NCBI GenBank assembly: GCA_002366645.1
Contig: DFBM01000132.1
Coordinates: 1-15,942, forward strand
Direction of reading: 5' to 3'
Length of the DNA stretch: 15,942 nt
Origin: Rhodobacterales bacterium UBA3080
GTDB taxonomy: Bacteria; Pseudomonadota; Alphaproteobacteria; Rhodobacterales; Rhodobacteraceae
Part shown: piece by piece, positions 13,237 through 15,942 of the stretch
Position numbering within the stretch: position 1 is the stretch's first letter
Layout of the letters: each line of letters starts with the position of its first letter
Position numbers and translations under genes: made by a program
The notes under the pieces: generated by a model
Database searches by the model: none
What the model was told of the DNA's origin: nothing
The model's input: only the letters and a program-made list of their open reading frames with translations

Positions 13237-14225
13237 TCCGTGGCACCTTCAATTTCTGGAACGAGGCTTGCTAGAAGATCGGCGGAGGCCGTTTCTTCAC
13301 GAAGCCTCGCAATTTCCCGAGAATACCACTCGCAAGCATCAATATGAAGGTCTGATAGTATTTTGTCGGCCAACAGTTCATCATAAATTTTATGTGCATT
13401 TGGGAGTTTTGGCAAAATGGTCTTATCCCGCTTTTCATTACGATCCATTTTATTCCAATAATCTAAATCAAGATCAAACCCGCCAAAAGCTCTGCCGCGT
13501 GCTTGCTTGACCAGAAACGATTCTCGAAATCTTGTCGCGTAATGGTTAATTTGAGCCAATTCATAACTGTAAGTGTTGCGATTACTGCGCCAATGCCCCG
13601 TATGATAGTATTCCGGCATCGAAACGCCTCCACCGTTCACCCAGCGTATATTTCCCCAGTCACCACCTGTTGGAGTACGAGGCCGGTGCACCCCGAGGCC
13701 TTCAAACGCTTCACGACGAAAAATGGTTTTAAGTCCCCACGCCTGCGGTGGTCGTGGGCAGTTTTTTGGAGCAGCACGTATGAATTTTTCGGTGAGAAAC
13801 CCTTGTTTGTAATTCGTTTGGTTAGCGCAACCAAATAAACGCCAAGTCAGGGAAATCGCATTGGCGCCATTAACCGCGTCAGTTAAGTCCCGAATTCGCC
13901 CTTCGCCCACATGAATATTGACAAATTCATCGCTATCAATAATCGCAACCCAGTCCACCTCAGTGTAGATGGGCTCTCGCAGGGCTTTTCTATATGCGCG
14001 CGCCTGTGGACTAGGCCTTTGATGTCCGCGGTGCTTGTTGTCTCGATGTTGGACATGACCAAGCTCTTGCAGCCGATCAAGAATTCTATCTGTCCCGTCA
14101 TCACAGTCGTTAGTGTAAATCAGAAAATCGTCAAACCCGATAGATTTATGGTACGCAATCCACTCAAGAACAAACGGGCCCTCGTTCTTGAAGGTACTCA
14201 AAACCAAGTATCGTTCGTTTGTCAT
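13233..14225 (-). CDS. Glycosyltransferase family 2-like protein
   Basis: A 330-residue protein. The start LVLSTFKNEGPFVLEWIAYHKSIGFDDFLIYTNDCDDGTD (in two halves) is typical of the family 2-like group with an initial KNE..FVLEW segment and a nucleotide-sugar-binding strand. IIDSDEF at 95-101 supplies the DxD motif (Asp97, Asp99) for metal and sugar-nucleotide binding. Later, WGLKTIFRRE and HTGHWRS fit the acceptor half. No membrane segment is visible, so it is expected to be cytosolic or loosely membrane-bound. AGGTG precedes ATG 14225 by 5 bases; the gene lies 18 bases behind the upstream gene and overlaps the next by ATGA. Donor and acceptor are not predictable. Confidence 0.85.
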   Translation of the reverse strand: MTNERYLVLSTFKNEGPFVLEWIAYHKSIGFDDFLIYTNDCDDGTDRILDRLQELGHVQHRDNKHRGHQRPSPQARAYRKALREPIYTEVDWVAIIDSDEFVNIHVGEGRIRDLTDAVNGANAISLTWRLFGCANQTNYKQGFLTEKFIRAAPKNCPRPPQAWGLKTIFRREAFEGLGVHRPRTPTGGDWGNIRWVNGGGVSMPEYYHTGHWRSNRNTYSYELAQINHYATRFRESFLVKQARGRAFGGFDLDLDYWNKMDRNEKRDKTILPKLPNAHKIYDELLADKILSDLHIDACEWYSREIARLREETASADLLASLVPEIEGATE

Positions 14226-14243
14226 AAGTACACCTGAACCATA

Positions 14244-15812
14244 TTAACGCTTATGCACTACAACTACCTGATCTCGCCTACGCTTTAAATATCGGGCCTG
14301 AAACACAAAACAGCCTGAAATATCTTCTCGCAGAGTGTTCATTTCATTTGCGATTTCCGCGTCCGCATTATTGAATATTCCGTCAGCCAGATATCCCTGA
14401 AAAACGTCAGCCGTTTTTGTAATATTGTCGCGTTCATAAGCTTTCGGCTGCCACCTTAGATCTTCAATAATGTACAAGCCACCCGACTTAAGTTTTGGAA
14501 ACAGTGACAAAAACGCATTTTGCTGATGGTGCGAGGCGTGTGAGGCGTCATCAATGATTATGTCAAGTTCATCGAGTGTGGATGTCGCGTCATCAATGTT
14601 TTCCCGCTTTTCCATATCACAGCGGACAAACTTAAACCTGTCGGCTTCAAACCACGAAAAATCTGATACATCTAATCCGAAAATGTTTGCAGTGTTAAAG
14701 TATTCAAGCCACATTCGGACAGAAGGCAAATCTGTTGTTTGTCGATCAACACTTTTACCATGCTCTGGGCCGCCAATCTGCAGTCCCATTTCTAGGAAAT
14801 TGATTTTTCTGTTCCGATAGGGCTGAAACAGCATATTATAAAGCTCGGTGTAGCGATGCTTTGTCGAGCCTTTATCGGAGCCGTATTTATCAGCCAAATC
14901 TGTCAAATTTAACTGCCCACGTCCATATTTCGCCGATGCGGGAATTGGCTGAACATCCACTTCAGTCACTTTAGGCTCAACTGGTGGTCGTGGCTTGAGC
15001 GGAGCGGCCGAAGGGTCAACTTTGTGCTTTTTTAAAAGCTGGCCAATCAGACTGTCGGGATGGGGAACCCCGTTTTCGCGCTCGATTAACCTTGCCCGCA
15101 TCCGCCGGCCGTAAAAGTGCACAGAGTAGGTTTCTTTTTTAATATAATTCTTAATTTTAGTATCGGGTTTTAGCATCAACCGGCGTTCTTTGAACGAAAA
15201 CGGATAGAGCCCGTGACGCGGTTGGGCATATTTTATCTCGCCAGTTTTATGTAAAAAATGTGTTATCGCATGTGGTCCCCAAACGCCCCAAGGCTGCTCA
15301 CCCGCATGTACCGGTGTTCCTGCCTCGCGTTTTTCAATGAGCTCCCGTTCGTATTCCTCCCCATACCAACTTGGGATCGCGTATTCATCTTCGGTAAACT
15401 CAAGCAGTTCGCGAAGTGTATCACTGTCTTTTGGTAACCCCAAAACCCCGCCGTTCACATGCGTGTCAGACTCCCATCCGTAGAAATGACCGTTCGGAGT
15501 CTCGAACCGCTTCACGCAGTAGGCATCTGTGTCTGCCCATATTGTCCGGTCTTGCTGCTCCAGCAATTTGTATCGGAATATATCTGAATGGAGCGCAGGA
15601 CTACCCGTCCGAGCATGCAGTAAAAAATTCTCCTGCGGCAAAACATCGTTCGCGTCGGCGACCTCAATTCCTTCGGGAATGCCGCCTACTTTTTCGTAAG
15701 TATAAAGCTTTACGTGATGCCCGGCGTCGCGAAACGATACCAGACAAAGCTGCTCCAAATAACTTAGTGATCCGCTGATCCAAAGGGCTGCAATCTGAAA
15801 GTCCGACGCCAT
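14244..15812 (-). CDS. Glycosyltransferase (GT32-like) / methyltransferase fusion protein
   Basis: A 522-residue two-domain protein, first gene of the operon. Residues 1-~260 resemble DxD-containing capsule-type transferases (GT32-like): SPALHSDIFRYKLLEQ, then IWADTDAYCV (Asp94, Asp96), then HVNGGVLGLP and a late VHFYGRR. A charged, Pro-rich linker (~262-295) leads to a class I methyltransferase of the MycE/CmcI-like kind: LADKYGSDKGSTKHRYTELY (306-325), FLEMGLQIGGPEHG (339-352), FGLDVSDFS, IIIDDASHASHH (418-429) and GGLYIIEDLRW (444-454). In that family the acidic residues bind a metal and the enzyme methylates sugar hydroxyls. ATG 15812 has AGG 8 bases upstream. The fusion would add a sugar and methylate it, or methylate a neighbouring sugar; this is inference. 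Confidence 0.82.
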   Translation of the reverse strand: MASDFQIAALWISGSLSYLEQLCLVSFRDAGHHVKLYTYEKVGGIPEGIEVADANDVLPQENFLLHARTGSPALHSDIFRYKLLEQQDRTIWADTDAYCVKRFETPNGHFYGWESDTHVNGGVLGLPKDSDTLRELLEFTEDEYAIPSWYGEEYERELIEKREAGTPVHAGEQPWGVWGPHAITHFLHKTGEIKYAQPRHGLYPFSFKERRLMLKPDTKIKNYIKKETYSVHFYGRRMRARLIERENGVPHPDSLIGQLLKKHKVDPSAAPLKPRPPVEPKVTEVDVQPIPASAKYGRGQLNLTDLADKYGSDKGSTKHRYTELYNMLFQPYRNRKINFLEMGLQIGGPEHGKSVDRQTTDLPSVRMWLEYFNTANIFGLDVSDFSWFEADRFKFVRCDMEKRENIDDATSTLDELDIIIDDASHASHHQQNAFLSLFPKLKSGGLYIIEDLRWQPKAYERDNITKTADVFQGYLADGIFNNADAEIANEMNTLREDISGCFVFQARYLKRRRDQVVVVHKR

Positions 15813-15899
15813 AAAAAATACCTGTGTTAGCTTGTTTTCGCAATCATGCCGGACACTACAACATCGGATTTTGGAAAGACAACAGCAAACGCAATTCGT

Positions 15900-15927
15900 T
15901 GAATGGCCTAGTCTTTCGATCTGTCAA
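15900..15927 (-). promoter_or_regulatory. Candidate promoter of the glycan-modification operon
   Basis: The minus strand reads TTGACA (15927-15922), a perfect -35, then 16 bases and CATTCA (15905-15900), a poor -10. The leader would be about 80 bases. The -35 is embedded in an imperfect inverted repeat, GTTAA-CAT-TTGAC (15935-15923), which could bind a regulator. Nothing else is seen in 15813-15942. Confidence 0.4.
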
Positions 15928-15942
15928 ATGTTAACCACTTCG

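Noticed and set aside
9451..15942. Second copy of the tRNA-Ser 3' end (attachment site) and an integrase gene
   Set aside because: I looked by eye and saw neither in the window, so an integrated island is only a hypothesis.

Overview
The window looks like a chromosomal piece of a marine-type alphaproteobacterium of the Rhodobacterales (Roseobacter-like). I infer this from the style of the proteins (phytase-like/COG4246 protein, DapD, LOG-family protein, EI24 protein, DEAD-box helicase with DbpA-type domain), the many ATGA/GTGA overlaps, and an FNR-type box of the form used in Rhodobacter relatives. No rRNA, phage gene, transposase or CRISPR array is visible. No stretch longer than about 211 bases lacks a gene.

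Left and middle part (1-9461), ordinary core genome: the 3' end of a MepA-type murein endopeptidase runs into an exported phytase-like protein. Convergent to it is a LOG/TIGR00730 protein, which diverges from dapD (lysine/diaminopimelate synthesis) through overlapping promoters. dapD overlaps a small unknown gene. A UspF/UspG-like universal stress protein follows with a plausible FNR-type box and its own terminator, then a MarR-like regulator with a palindromic operator against its start codon. On the minus strand lie a DEAD-box RNA helicase and a SulP anion transporter with STAS domain. A nitroreductase and an EI24 membrane protein form a two-gene plus-strand operon whose promoter region contains a perfect 19-bp tandem duplication. 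tRNA-Ser(GCU) closes this part.

Right part (9511-15812), accessory in character: five tightly packed minus-strand genes read toward the tRNA. In transcription order they are a glycosyltransferase-methyltransferase fusion, a family 2-like glycosyltransferase, a stand-alone alpha/beta-hydrolase-like protein, a stand-alone methyltransferase, and a sulfotransferase fused to a second copy of the same hydrolase-like domain. Two sampled lines here are about 43% GC by hand count, against 68% in a sampled nitroreductase line. The set reads as a kit for building and decorating a surface glycan by sugar transfer, O-methylation, sulfation and possibly acyl-group chemistry. The hydrolase-like family and its fusion to a sulfotransferase are the least explained and most interesting content. 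The glycan and the reactions are inference; no polymerase, flippase or export gene is in view.
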